From Caenorhabditis remanei (Eukaryota; Nematoda; Chromadorea; Rhabditida; Rhabditidae), in the NCBI RefSeq assembly GCF_010183535.1, contig NC_071328.1, forward strand, positions 3,038,001-3,102,000: a stretch of DNA of 64,000 nucleotides, in the 5' to 3' direction. Every line of letters starts with the position of its first letter. The stretch's first letter is position 1. Under the pieces are notes generated by a model, which was not told the DNA's origin, ran no database searches, and was given only the letters and a program-made list of their open reading frames with translations. Of this stretch, positions 21,986 through 33,700 are shown piece by piece. Position numbers and translations under genes: made by a program.

Positions 21986-24034
21986 TTAGATGTGAGCTGA
22001 TGGATCGTACTTGACGACGTTCTTCCTGACACGGGTTGTCCTTCTTGGTTGAACTGGAGACGGAGCAAGTCGTTGTCCTTGAACTGCTGTAGTTGTTGAC
22101 TGACTTGACGACGGTTGAGTAGATGCCCTTGACTGAACTTGTTGCGCTGGAGATGATGATGTCCCTTGACCTTGATGCACTCGTTGTGGTGAATCCATGA
22201 CTGGTGTAGATGTCATATCCCTCTTCGCTTCATCGGTAGACTTCTTTGCTGACCAAACTGTCGGTAACTCGACCACGTCGAACATAGTGGTAGCCCACTC
22301 ATGCTCCTTGCTTTGCTCCTGTGTTGACTCCTCCAATCGCATCTTCATTTGATTGGCATGTACAACACGCTCTCGTCCGTCATTCAGACCGATGACGTAG
22401 ACGACTCGACCTTGTCGCTGGTTAACCTTTCCAGGCTTCCACGACCATGTATTCTTCTCGAATACCTTCACGAATACAGAATCACCTTTACGGTAACTTC
22501 TGGCTTTCACTCCGTGATGCTTATCAAACTGTTCTTTCATCGCAACCTGCTTTGAATCTACAGTTCTGTTCAACTGTGGTATCATCAAAGATAACCTTGT
22601 TCTCAGACGCCTTCCGAGATGAACCTCCGCTGGTGTCAAACCTCCAAGAGCATTTGACGGTGTTGAGCGATAGTGTAACAGAAATTGTGATAAAATCTCA
22701 GTGTTCACACTTCCCTCCCCTTTTAACTTTTTCAATCCTCTCTTCAATGTGTCAACAAATCTTTCTGCTTGACCGTTCGATTGAGGATGAAATGCTGGTG
22801 AGCGAACATGCTCAATTCCTGCATCCTGGCACATCGTTGCAAATTCCTTTGACACGAACTGTGTACCATTATCAGAAACCAAAGTTTCAGGGTAACCGTG
22901 TTGACTGAACATGTCTTTCAATGTTCTGACGGTCGAACTTGCCGATATCGACTTTACTATCGTAACCTCTGCCCATTTTGATTTAGCATCAACTGCGACA
23001 AGATAGTATTGTCCGTTCTCTGGACCTGCATAGTCGATATGGACTCTTTGCCAAACACGCTCCGGTGCTTCCCATGGCTGTTCTGGGATCTTCCTAGGGA
23101 TCTTCCCACCTTGACTAATAGTGCACGACGACACTACTTTCTCCACGACCCTTGAAGCTCCCTGTACACTTGAACGCTTCGATCTGGAGACCGGTGTCGC
23201 ATTCTCTTTTACCTTGAGAACTGCCTTCTTTTTAACACACCGTTTTAGTCCCTTCTTGAACACCTCCGGAAACTTTCCGTTCAATCCCCCATGGATTGCA
23301 TCTGTGTTTGAATGTGTCAGCTCATTGACCATCATTCCCATGTGATAAGACATCTCTTTAGATCTTCCGATCCAGTCTAACCCCAACAGATTTCCGTGTT
23401 CTCGGACATACACATAACCAGTTCCTACTGATCCTTTGAGTCTGAACTCCACTAGCGCCCTGCCTAGTATCTTCAACTCATTTCCACTTGCTGACTTCAC
23501 TTTAGATCTACATCTCTCCAAGTCAGGCTTTCCTATTCTACTCCAATCTTCCCTTCCGATGAGAGTGATATCAGATCCAGTATCCAACTGAAACTCCACC
23601 GACTCACTATTCACATCTACTGACACATACTGACGGACAGAATTGACCTCAGCATCTTCCGAAGAAGCTCCACCAACTATGGCAACGTGTTGTGTCTTTC
23701 TAGACGACGAATCTTTTCTCGATCTGCAAAAGCTGGACATATGTCCCTTCTTCTGACAATCGAAACATGTTGTGAGTGGTTTGGGACAATCTGGCTTCCT
23801 ATGGCCACGTTTCCCACAGTTCCAACACTTTCCACCTTCAGAATTACCATCTTCTGATGTGTTCTTGTCTCTACTCTGATCCTGATTACTCGGCCTTTTA
23901 GCATAAACTGCTCTCACTGCCGTCTCATCCTGATCGCCACTGTTGTATCTCGTGCTAATAGAGAAACAATGTATAATAATCACTCGTTTATTAGTGATTC
24001 GGAATACTAGAATGAGGGGGGACAAGGGTAACAA
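21986..24034 (-). CDS. Retrotransposon gag-protease-integrase fusion frame
   Basis: Single open frame of 682 codons. The first ~30 codons lie in the 5' LTR, so the real start is unknown. Domains in order: two CCHC knuckles (CWNCGKRGHRKPDC and CFDCQKKGHMSSFC, about 73-107), aspartic protease motif LDTGSD (about 155), the start of a reverse transcriptase leader, then an abrupt join near VVEKVV/SSCTIS (about 315) to the integrase. The integrase core keeps all three acidic residues, in HIDYAGP, LVSDNGTQF and NGQAERF, followed by a C-terminal domain and a Ser/Gln-rich tail. Reverse transcriptase, RNase H and most of the integrase zinc finger are missing, yet the frame is unbroken. It cannot replicate alone. 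Confidence 0.88.
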   Translation of the reverse strand: MLPLSPLILVFRITNKRVIIIHCFSISTRYNSGDQDETAVRAVYAKRPSNQDQSRDKNTSEDGNSEGGKCWNCGKRGHRKPDCPKPLTTCFDCQKKGHMSSFCRSRKDSSSRKTQHVAIVGGASSEDAEVNSVRQYVSVDVNSESVEFQLDTGSDITLIGREDWSRIGKPDLERCRSKVKSASGNELKILGRALVEFRLKGSVGTGYVYVREHGNLLGLDWIGRSKEMSYHMGMMVNELTHSNTDAIHGGLNGKFPEVFKKGLKRCVKKKAVLKVKENATPVSRSKRSSVQGASRVVEKVVSSCTISQGGKIPRKIPEQPWEAPERVWQRVHIDYAGPENGQYYLVAVDAKSKWAEVTIVKSISASSTVRTLKDMFSQHGYPETLVSDNGTQFVSKEFATMCQDAGIEHVRSPAFHPQSNGQAERFVDTLKRGLKKLKGEGSVNTEILSQFLLHYRSTPSNALGGLTPAEVHLGRRLRTRLSLMIPQLNRTVDSKQVAMKEQFDKHHGVKARSYRKGDSVFVKVFEKNTWSWKPGKVNQRQGRVVYVIGLNDGRERVVHANQMKMRLEESTQEQSKEHEWATTMFDVVELPTVWSAKKSTDEAKRDMTSTPVMDSPQRVHQGQGTSSSPAQQVQSRASTQPSSSQSTTTAVQGQRLAPSPVQPRRTTRVRKNVVKYDPSAHI

Positions 24035-24219
24035 TCTATCACGAAACGGTCACGTTCCGGAAGCAGGTATAAAACTACAACTGACTTTAGAACGAGAGGA
24101 AAAGGATGACATTTCCTCTTCGCGGGCAAACGGGGGAATACGAGGGAAAGCGGGTAGATCAAAAAGTATAGATCAAAAATAATATAAATCTTTGTGACTA
24201 AATAAACAACGTCACAACA
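23941..24219 (-). repeat. 5' LTR
   Basis: Upstream LTR of the minus-strand element. The internal sequence begins GTGGCGATCAGG at once, so a primer-binding site is doubtful (TGGCGATCAGG could be a relic). Confidence 0.93.
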
Positions 24220-24539
24220 GAAAGATACGACAAACACACGCTAAACTTGAACGTGGCACTCATGCACTCATAGTCAGCCAAGTCTGTTTTTGGCACCGTG
24301 CCAACCGCTGAGCGACGGAGCGCGTTTACGCGACCTTGCGTTATGCACCCCTGTGCATTTTTTAAATCGATTTTTTGAGAAAATTCAATTTTTCGTCGTT
24401 TTTCTGACTTGAGACCTACCAGCTCGATCATTCTCCTTCTTTCTGTAATAATTTAATTTATATTCGATTGTGTTTATTGTACAGATCAAAATAACAAAGA
24501 TAATGAGTTTTAAATCAAAAAATGATGATAATTAGATAA

Positions 24540-25026
24540 TTACGCCGCCGTCGACAGCACCAGTGGTCGCGGGCGGACCTTGAAAACGAGCTTCTTCCGG
24601 ATCACCGCCCGTACCGTCGCGTTTTTCTCATCTTCTCCCTCAATTTTCTCGCTTTTTTGAATTACAAGCAACGGGCGGTCGGTTTTCGATATCTGAAAGT
24701 CGGAAAACATTGAAAATCTTTATATTTTTTGTTAAAAATAATCAAATATTTACTTTTCCTTCAAGTGTCTGGTTCCCGACAATCATGTACACGTTTCCGC
24801 GGTCTCCCCAGCAAATTGTGCCTGAAAAAACCGAAAAAATCAATAAAAACTCATAAAATTTAAGTAAACCTAAAGTTTTCCCATCAAAACCGCCGTCTTG
24901 CGGCGAAATCATCCCGTGCATCTCGATAGCCATCCATTCTGGGGTTCCTTCTCTGAAAATTAGTTTTTTGAGAGGATTTTAAGTAGAAAAAGTAGCTTAC
25001 GGTGTAGAAATCAGTTTAATTTGCAT
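24540..25026 (-). CDS. CTF8: CTF8 homologue (Ctf18-RFC clamp loader subunit)
   Basis: Small subunit of the alternative clamp loader Ctf18-Dcc1-Ctf8-RFC, which works with PCNA at replication forks and in sister-chromatid cohesion in the nucleus. Four exons on the minus strand: 25026-25001, 24952-24870, 24821-24754 and 24692-24540 (TAA), in frame, 109 residues (human CTF8 is about 120). Family features are EGTPEWMAIEMHGMI near the start, FDGKTLGTI, the core YMIVGNQTLEGK, then RPLLVIQKSE and the C-terminal KLVFKVRPRPLVL. A TTTTTTTTCCAG acceptor ends at 25042, 15 bases before the ATG, suggesting trans-splicing. Head-to-head with the gene at 25235, with 208 bp between start codons. Confidence 0.85.
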
Positions 25027-25234
25027 TTTTGTAGTAGAAATCTGGAAAAAAAATGATTAAAAACAGTGAAAATTGATGAAAAATCAGCGAAAAATGCAAA
25101 AAATAAAAATATTTTTTCAAATTTGGCGCATGTGTGCAATGGAGCGCGTTTGCATTTCGCGCCTTTTTCGGCTATTTTTTTTTATTTTTCCACTGTAAAA
25201 ACCCGATTTTCAAGCTGAAAAATCAAAATTTCAG
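25027..25234. promoter_or_regulatory. Candidate bidirectional promoter
   Basis: The 208 bp between two divergent ATGs must hold the 5' ends and most likely both promoters. It has a trans-splice-like acceptor on each side (TTCCAG on minus ending at 25042; TTTCAG on plus ending at 25234) and a GGCGCATGTGTGCAATGGAGCGCG stretch split around 25125-25147. Confidence 0.5.
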
Positions 25235-26019
25235 ATGGAAAACATCTTCAGTGACGATGACGACGAATATGAAGCATTCCGGGAGCATCTTTACGAGGGA
25301 AATGCTGAGGAAGAGGTCTGATAACTACATTTTTTTTAATTTCGATTTTTTTTAAATTTTTGGTATTTTTAGAACGAAAAACTGGTGCCAATGTTCGGAA
25401 TGTATGCTCTAATCAAAACTACAAATACACAAAAACCTCGACAAGACCTATTTCTCCGTGGACTCGAAGCGCCGTCCAACGACTTGGATCCCTATAAAGA
25501 TGGCACTTTTGACCACAAAAAACCAGTTTTTGAGGTGTTTTTTAGTCAACATATCGATTTTTTAAATAGAAATTTCTTCCAGAATAAGAAATATTGCGGA
25601 AATTTCTCATTTTTCGGTATGAAACAAGATAGATTTCAAATGGAGCCGGCCACGTCATCACACGAGGATCATGTCGCCGAACGCCAGAAACTTCTCGAAA
25701 AATTGCACAAATACGAGGAGAATCAAGAGAATTCAGAGAATTCAGTGGGAGAATCTGATGAAAATGAGAAATTTGAAGAGTTTCAGTGCAAAAAGTATAC
25801 TTTTTATCGATTTTTTGAATTTTTTCCACCAAAAATGGAATTTTCAGACCAAAAACCCCTCTGCGACGGCCCATGGCGACTAGAAATTCGAATGTGGACA
25901 CTCCGAGGCCAGAAATGAGAAAACGAAAACGAATTGTGTTGAGTAGTGACGACGAATCCGAAGATTCAGATGAGAAGACGTCGCCACGGAGGAAAAGAGT
26001 GTCTCCGATTATTGAATGA
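25235..26019 (+). CDS. Uncharacterised charged protein, probably nuclear
   Basis: Four exons, 25235-25315, 25373-25534, 25583-25794 and 25848-26019 (TGA), joined in frame to 208 residues. The first donor is weak (GTCTGA) but the frame demands it. The acidic start MENIFSDDDDEYEAF is followed by a compact middle (about 28-95, MFGMYALIKTTN.., FLRGLEAPSNDLDPYKDG, CGNFSFFGMKQDRF), an acidic Glu/Asn stretch with possible coiled coil (about 105-150), and a basic, Ser-rich tail (MRKRKRIVLSSDDESEDSDE, then RRKRV) that looks like a nuclear targeting signal. I do not recognise the family. Its divergent position next to CTF8 hints at shared cell-cycle expression; that is inference only. TTTCAG directly precedes the ATG. 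Confidence 0.72.
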
Positions 26020-27379
26020 TAATTTTTTTGCCTTTTTTTGTTGATATTTTGTTAATTTGTGCCATATTTTAACATATTGTCGGGTTTGGAACCTTTTAAC
26101 TCGTTCTCAAGGGTTTTGGAGAATTGGATAGTGGAAATTGAGAGATTTTTGCTGAAAATTGAAAATTTCTGCCGAAAACCATCGAAAACTGCGGGAAAGT
26201 GTGAGTTTTACCATTAAAAAATTCAATTTTTGCGTTGAAAATTTCGATTTGTACTCAATTTCTGTGAGAAATCGATTTTTTGCTGGTTTTGAGCATATTT
26301 CGTCAAGTTTTGTTGAATTTTCGATGAAAAAAATTTAATTCTTAGTTTTCATAGTTCTTTAGTCGAAAAACGCTTTAAAAATTGTAACTTTTCACCAAAT
26401 TCTGATGAAAATCCGTTGAAAATCTGAATTTCTGCCAACTAAATAGTGTTTTTCCTCAATTTTAGTCGAAAATCACCGAAAAATAGCATTTTTCAACAAG
26501 AAAAATATGAAAAGTAAAAGAAAATTTTGTCAAAACCAAGAAATTCCAATGTTTCTTTGCAATTTCTAAATTTTTAACTAAAAATCACCAATTTTTCACA
26601 AAATTTTGATGAAAATCGTTTGGAAATCTGAATTTTCGCAATGCAAACGAAATACCGTTTTTTTTCTCAATTTTTGGTAAAAATCACAGAAAAAATCGCA
26701 TTTTTCGATATAAAATTTGAAAATTAAAGGAAAAAATTAGTCAAAACCAAGAAAATTCAATTTTACAGCAACTTTTTCAAAAAATTCTACTGAAAATTGA
26801 TTGAAACTTTGAATTTTTCCCAATTTCTCGTTCTAAAAATGTTGAAAATTGTTATTTTGCTCAAAAATTCGAAATTCTCAGTAGTTTTTCTCAATTTTTA
26901 GTGAAAAAATGCTGAAAAAGTATTTATTTTTGAAAAATACGAGAAACTTTGTTATTTTGAGCTGAATTTTCTTTTTTATTGTTGAAAATTTCGATTTTTG
27001 CGCAATAATTGTTAATTTTTCTCAAAAATACAAAATTTTCAGTAATTTTTCTTAATTTTTTACTGAACAAATACCGAAAAAGTCTTAATTTTTGAAGAAA
27101 TTTCGAAAATTTGCCGAGAAATCCAAAAATCCAAAAATCTTCAATTCCTACTATTCCACCAATCCAAAACTCCTCGAAAAAGAGCAAAAAAAGTAATGAG
27201 CCGGTTCTTTTCACATATCACACCATCATTCACGAATGCATCAAAAATCACATTGTAACAGAGAAATTTGCCCCATTTCATTTTTTTCTTATTATTTGTC
27301 AAACAAAAAGAAAATCATCTTCTGTGAATATACTACTGTCAAGAAAAGCCTTTGAAAACCTCAATTTATCAATTTCTCT
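26020..27379. other. AT-rich intergenic DNA
   Basis: Homopurine/homopyrimidine-poor, AT-rich DNA full of AAAATTGAAAATTT-like short repeats. No gene was seen; small open frames are random. Confidence 0.55.
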
Positions 27380-27731
27380 CTCATATTTTATATTTTTATT
27401 TCCCAATTTCACTTCGAATGACACGGGCGTTTCACTCGCTTCCACACAATAATTACCTTCTTGCAAAACGTGTCTTTCTCTCTTTTCTCCGTTCTTCTTC
27501 CCATTCATCTCAGCTCACCAGCGAGAGCCGATTTACAACGAAAGCTCCCCGAGCCGCGTCGTTTTTCCGTGAAGAGGCGAGAGAGTGTGTGAATCGAGGA
27601 GAGCGCGACAGACACGCAGAGACATTGTCGGTCGACTCGGGGAGAGAGAGCTCTCAGAGCTCTTAGTATCCACAAGAAAGCACTCTTTATCTCTTTCTGT
27701 TTGGCAGAATAATATTTCACACAATTTTCAG
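27380..27731 (+). promoter_or_regulatory. Taxilin promoter and outron with trans-splice acceptor
   Basis: A CT/GA-rich island with CGAGAGAGTGTGTGAATCG-like and GGGGAGAGAGAGCTCTC sequence stands out from the AT-rich background. It ends at ACAATTTTCAG (27731), a strong splice acceptor 19 bases before the taxilin ATG, so trans-splicing of a leader is likely. Confidence 0.5.
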
Positions 27732-27750
27732 AAATATTGGACAACCGAAA

Positions 27751-30700
27751 ATGGGAAAGAATTTCGGTGAGTTTTTATGAAAAGTTGGGAAAATATCCAG
27801 TTCTACACACTAAAAATACCAAAAAAAAAACGGGAAATTTAATAATTTTTACAAATAAAATAGCTGGAAATCCTTGAAATTGCGTTTTTTTTTCGATTTT
27901 CATGATTAGAAAAAACGGAAAATCAGGTTTTTCTCATTTTCAAGTCGATCGGAATGTTAAAAATTCTAATTTTCACTACTTTTCTTCAAAAAATTGAATA
28001 TTTTCCTTGCGAACAGCCAATCTACGGTTTTTACTGCGAAAACAACAGTTTTGACAACTGCGCCCCACCGAATATCTCACAAAGTTCTACATTTCCGGTA
28101 GAGCGCGTTTGCAACAATTCTGAGGTGCTTGCTCCGTACAATTTCTTACAACCGCGCTCTACCGAAACTGAAAAAAATAGTGTGCGAAATTGAGAGACTC
28201 AGAGAAAAAGAGACATTTTTCAAGGGCATTTCGGTGGAGCGCAGTTGTAAGAACTGTGATGAGCTTTATAAATTTGAAAATTTCAATGAAAATTAGAAAA
28301 ATACTACATTTAAAACATTTTCGTATAAATCAGAAATTCCTATTAGCCGCGCATTTTTATTACAACTGCGCTCTCAGGCAACTCAATATTAATCTAATCC
28401 TACAACCGCATCAATCTAATCACAATCTAATTAGATTAGTGGATTTTGCTTGCGCAAACTTCGTTCGCGCCAAGGATCCAAGAATAAGTCAGTACAAAAC
28501 GCGCAAAATTACTTTCAATTTTTATTTTAATGTTTTTTTTCTGAGTTTTAATTTTCTATTTATGTCTCGAAAGCCTGAAATCGTTGCGAACTAATTTCGT
28601 TTGCGGTTTTATCGACTTTTTCACGATTTTCCATTATTAAAAATTGTATTTTTCGGTTTCTATGGCTCATCAAGTCTTCAACTGCAGTCTTCAGTCTTCA
28701 CAACTTTCATTTGGTTTGGAAGAAAAGTCAACATTGCGATGAAATCATGAATAAATTTTTTGGTAAGCAAATTGTTTTGCTTTCAATGAGCCGTGAATAA
28801 CAGTTCTTTGCTCAGGTATAAGCGTCTACTGCTTCAACATCAGCGCTCTCTACATAAGCTTCGAAAAAAAGAGTCTTTTGTGAGTTCCGAAATCAAACAG
28901 TTTTTTGGTAATTTCGTTCATTTTACAGCAAAATTCGCTGAGTGGACGACAATGGACAGCAGCCGGACAGAGAACAACTAGGACTTTTTCCACTTTCATT
29001 GCAATGGATTTTCTACTAATTTCTAATTTTTATTTTCTGTATTATTTTCTATATATTTTGTACATTTCGATTGTAAAAAATCTTGTTTTTAATTTGAATA
29101 AATTTACTATTTCTTTTTTACCTAAAGAATTTTCAAATGTTATGACTAGTTACACAAGATTTCACACTAATCTAATGAGACGGCGCATTAATCTTACAAG
29201 ATTGCTCATCAATCTAATTAGACGCGGCATTAATCTAATCATGCCAACATTCAAGCTAATCTAACTGATGCCGCGTCTAATTAGATTGATATTGAGTTGC
29301 CTGAGCTCCATCGCAAACGAGAGAGTATCGGCAAGAGAGACGCAGATTTTCACAGTTTTTGACCCATTTTCGCTATTTTTCGAAAGTTTTTTTGTAAATT
29401 ATATTGAAAAACAGCAAAAATGAGTCAAAAACTGGGAAAATTTGTGTTGGCGCGAGAAAAAAGTAAAAACTCTGCGTCTCTCTTGCAGATACTCTCTCGT
29501 TTGCGGTGGAGCGCGGTTGTAAGAGGAGGTGGGTTGCTAATAGTCAACTTTTCTCAAAAAAATTTACACTTTTTCGTTAGAAATACAGTAAAAAACCTTT
29601 TTCAGCGATTTTTGACACGAATTCTCAGATAAAAATTTACACTGATTATTTCGAATTTCTCTCTCATTTCCAGACGAATCCACTCTTCTGAAATCGCTTG
29701 AAGGCGTTTCCGACGCGGAGAAAGTTCAGAAATTGATCAAAAAGCTGGCGGAATCGGAGAAATTGAATGGAGAGTTGAAGGCCAAGTTGATTGATGTAAG
29801 TTCGAGGGAAAAATCTGAAATTTTCGAATTTATTTTCAGCATGATAAAGTGGTGAAAGTCAAGGATTTGCTGGAGAAAAAGTTGGAGAGGAATAATCAGG
29901 TGATTATCGATTTTTTTGTTGTAAAATTTCAGATTTCCTAATATTGTCAGTGGAGCGTGTTTGTGTAATCTACCCAAAGCAATATTGTAAAAATCTCAAA
30001 AATCTCGGTATTCCAATCGCGCTCTGTTGCACAAACAAGTTTTTCTCTTGAAAATTCAATTTTCCCGCTCAGAAGCGATGGAGCGCACTTTCTCACACAA
30101 TCTCATAATGGTGCAATTACGCTCCACCGAACTCAGTGATATGCTCCGTATTTGCACTTTCAGTGAGCCAAATTTTGAATTTCGTGCTTTGAGTACAGTA
30201 GAGCGTACTTAAAAAAGGAAAACATACAAATTCGCGGCAAAAGTGCGATGGAGCGCATTTGCACAAACAAATTTATCTCTCAAAAGTTCAATTTCGCGCC
30301 TAAAGTCCTACGGAGCGCACTTCCTCACACGTGAATCTCCTGAGAGAAACAACAGTGCAATTGTATCCTAAAATTTCAAAAAGAATATTGAACAAAATTC
30401 GCTCAAACGTAACTGTAAACAAGGGAAATAAGTTTTTCTATCTGAATTTTGAACGTTTTTTGGGTTTTTTTGTGAATAATGGCTGAAAACATCTTCGATT
30501 TTTTCACATTTTTGGACTCAACGCTGAAAAATTTCAAACATTCGCCGCGGAGCGCGTTTGCTTTCTCATAATACATTTTGAGAGCCACTTTTTTCAGAGT
30601 TCTCCAACTATTGTAGAGAAGAATCTGTTTTATCGATGTTTCATTATTTTAAATTTCAAAAAATGCTGAAATCATTCGAGACAGTGTGCTCCACCGGTGA

Positions 30701-33700
30701 AGAAACCGGCGAAAACCCGGTTTTTTTTCACCGGTGAAAACCGTTATAATCACCGGTGAAGTTTTTCTCGGTTTTATAAAAATAAAAACCGGAGTCAAGT
30801 TTGGCGAAAACCGGTGTTCACCGAAATTCCCCGGTGTTCAATATTGAAAAACCGGTTTTCCCCGGTTTTCATTTTTCACCGGTGCCCGGTTTTCCCCGGG
30901 GAATCACCGGTTTTCACCGGTGTTTTTTTGATGATGCAAACACTTCAACGTGAACGAACATAACAGCAACCGGGCATTTTGCAATCGGACGTTTTGAAAC
31001 CGGACACTTTGAAACCGGACGTTTTGCAACCGGACACTTAAAAACCGGACGTTTCGCAACCGGACATTTTGAAACCGGACGTTTCGCAACCGACATTATT
31101 TTGTTTCGAAGTGTCATTCGGTTGCGAAACGTCCAGTTGCGAAATGTCCGGTTGCAAAGTGCCCGGTTGCGAAACGTCCGATTTCGAAGTTTTCTGTTGC
31201 AATACATCCGGTTTCGAAACGTCCGGTTGCGAAATGTCCGGTTACGAAATGTCCAGTTTTCAAATGTCTGGTTGTGTGTTACCAATTTCAAAAAAACTCC
31301 GGCGAAAACCGGTGAAAACCGGGGAAACACCTGTTTTTTCACCGGTGTTTCCCCGGGGAAAACCCGGTGATCACCGGTTTTCTCCGGGTTTTCCCCGGTG
31401 AAACACCGGTGAATTTCGGTGAAAACCGGTGAATATTTTCACCGGTTTTTTCATGAAAAACCGGTTTTCACTAGTTTTAAAATCCCGGTGGAGCACACTG
31501 ATTCGAGAGTTTTCGAAAAAAAAAAACTTGTTTTTGGACGGATTTCCTACATCTCCAAGACTTTTTAATGCTTATGGGGACACTAGGGGGGACAAAACAC
31601 TGAAATTGCACAATTCGAGTATTCATGTCATATTCGGCTACCGAAATTCCTTGATTTTATTGCTGATCTATTAGAAATTTCCCCCTCAGGAGCGCACTTT
31701 CTCACATGTGAATCTCCTGAGAGAAAAAACTATGATGTAATTGCGCTCCACCGAACTCAGTGATATGCTCGGTAGAGCACTTTCAGTGAGCCAAATTTTG
31801 AATTTCGTGCTTTGTGTACAGTAGAGCGCACTTAAAGAAGGGAAACATACAATTTCGCGCCTAAAGTCCGATGGAGCGTATCTGCACAAACAAATTTATC
31901 TCTCAAAAATTCAATTTCGCACCTAAAGTCCAACAGAGCGCACTTCCTCACACGTGAATCTCCTGAGAGAAAAAAAAACTATGGTGCAATTGCGCCCCAC
32001 CGAACTTCATGCCGCTCTTTATAATAGCTCGGGTCACAGTTCTTACAAATGCGCTCCACCGAAATCCACTTGAAAATTGTCTCATTTTCTCTGAGTCTCT
32101 CAATTTCGCACACAATTTTCTTGGGTTTCGGTAGAGCGCGGTTGTAAGAAGTGTGCCAATTCCGATATGGATGACTGTTTTTGTTATCTTTTCCTGAATC
32201 ATTAATCTCAAGTTTTACTCGAATATTTCACAAAATTTCTAATTTCCGACCCCCAGATTCTGTTAATTTCCCTCAATTATCTTTTTTTTTGAAAACTTGA
32301 AAAACTTTTCTCAAAAATTCCCGAAACCTCCCACCCTCACATTCTAGAAAATTCCTCCACCCTCAAAACGAGAGCAGTAGTATCCCAACAGGTGTCTTCT
32401 ATCTTTCGGTTATATCATCATCTTCTTCTTCTTCTTTCTGAATGAATGAAAGAGTGTCTCAAATATCGAGACGTTGTTTTAATAGAGAATTTCCACCCCC
32501 ACTTTCTCTTCTTTTCGAAAAATCAGAGAGAGAGAGAATCGATCTTTCTACTCACAAGAAAAATCATTGAAACATGTGTCGGGAAGTGCAAAGTACGCTC
32601 CTAAGAAAAGTTCGGTAGAGCGCACTTTCTATGGTTAAAGCATTGAAGTGGACGTGGGAAGCGCGCTCTATTGAGCTATCTGAATTGTTCGGTAGAGCGA
32701 AATTCCGGTGAAAAATGGGACATAAAGTGCGCGCTACTGAACTAACCGCATAGTCCGGTTAAGCACAATTGCATCGTCGTTTCATTAGAAGGGTCGGAAA
32801 GTTCGCTCTATCGAGCTGAGCAGAAAGTTTGCTAGAGCGCTTTTGCATTGTCATTTCATCAAAAAATGAAGAACATTCAAAAAATAGGTCAGAAAGTGCG
32901 CTATATCGAACTCAAGTTTTTTGAACGGCTTTTGTCATTAAAAACTCTTATAAAAATTCTTTTAAAAAGCTCGGTATTGCAATCGCGCTCTGTTGCACAA
33001 ACAAGTTTTTCTCTTGAAAATTCGGATTTCCCGCTCTGCATCGATGGAGCGCACTTTCTCACACGTGAATCTCCTGAGAGAAAAAACTATGATGTAATTG
33101 CGCTCCACCGAACTCAGTGATATGCTCGGCAGAGCGCGCTTTGCACTTTCAATGAGCCAAATTTTGAATTTCGTGCTTTGTGTACAGTAGAGCGCACTTA
33201 AAGAAGGGAAAGATACAAATTCGCGCCTGAAGTCCGACGGAGCGCACTTCATCACACGTGAATCTCCTGAGAGAAACAACGGTGCAAATGCGCCCCACCG
33301 AACTTCATGCCGCTCTGTATAATAGTTCGGCATAGTTCTTACAACTGCGCTCCACCGAAATCCACTTGAAAATTGTCTCTTTTTCTCTGAGTCTCTCAAT
33401 TTCGCACACAATTTTCTTGGGTTTCGGTAGAGCGCGGTTGAAAGAAGCGTGCCGTTCAATAGAGCGCATTTGCAACATCGATTTTCTTGTAGATTCTTCT
33501 GCGCACGGAAGAGGCGAAAAGTAAATTGGAAGAGCTATGCAGAGGACTTCAGAAGGCCAATCAACAGACGCGCGACGAATCGATAGCGAAAATGAAGAAA
33601 CTGGAATTAGAGAGAGCTCAAGCGGTGGAACAACTGAAAATCACTCTGAAAGATATCGAGAGAACAATGAACGAGGGTCGACAGAAATCGGATTCTTTGG

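Larger units (their letters stand above)
21611..24219 (-). mobile_element. Ty3/gypsy-type LTR retrotransposon, internally deleted
   Basis: Two 279-bp LTRs (21611-21889 and 23941-24219) look identical, start TGTTG and end CAACA, and are flanked by the 5-bp duplication GAAAG (21606-21610, 24220-24224). The element is transcribed on the minus strand. A purine tract (AGGGAGG, minus strand) precedes the 3' LTR. The 2,051-bp interior codes for zinc knuckles, protease and integrase but lacks early gag, reverse transcriptase and RNase H. It interrupts a repeat that elsewhere reads CATTGAAAGATACGACAAAC without a break, which confirms the insertion site. Confidence 0.93.

Noticed and set aside
30914..31342. 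NRTFRNR/CPVAKRP repeat proteins
   Set aside because: Translations of the minisatellite in a hAT element, open in several frames on both strands.
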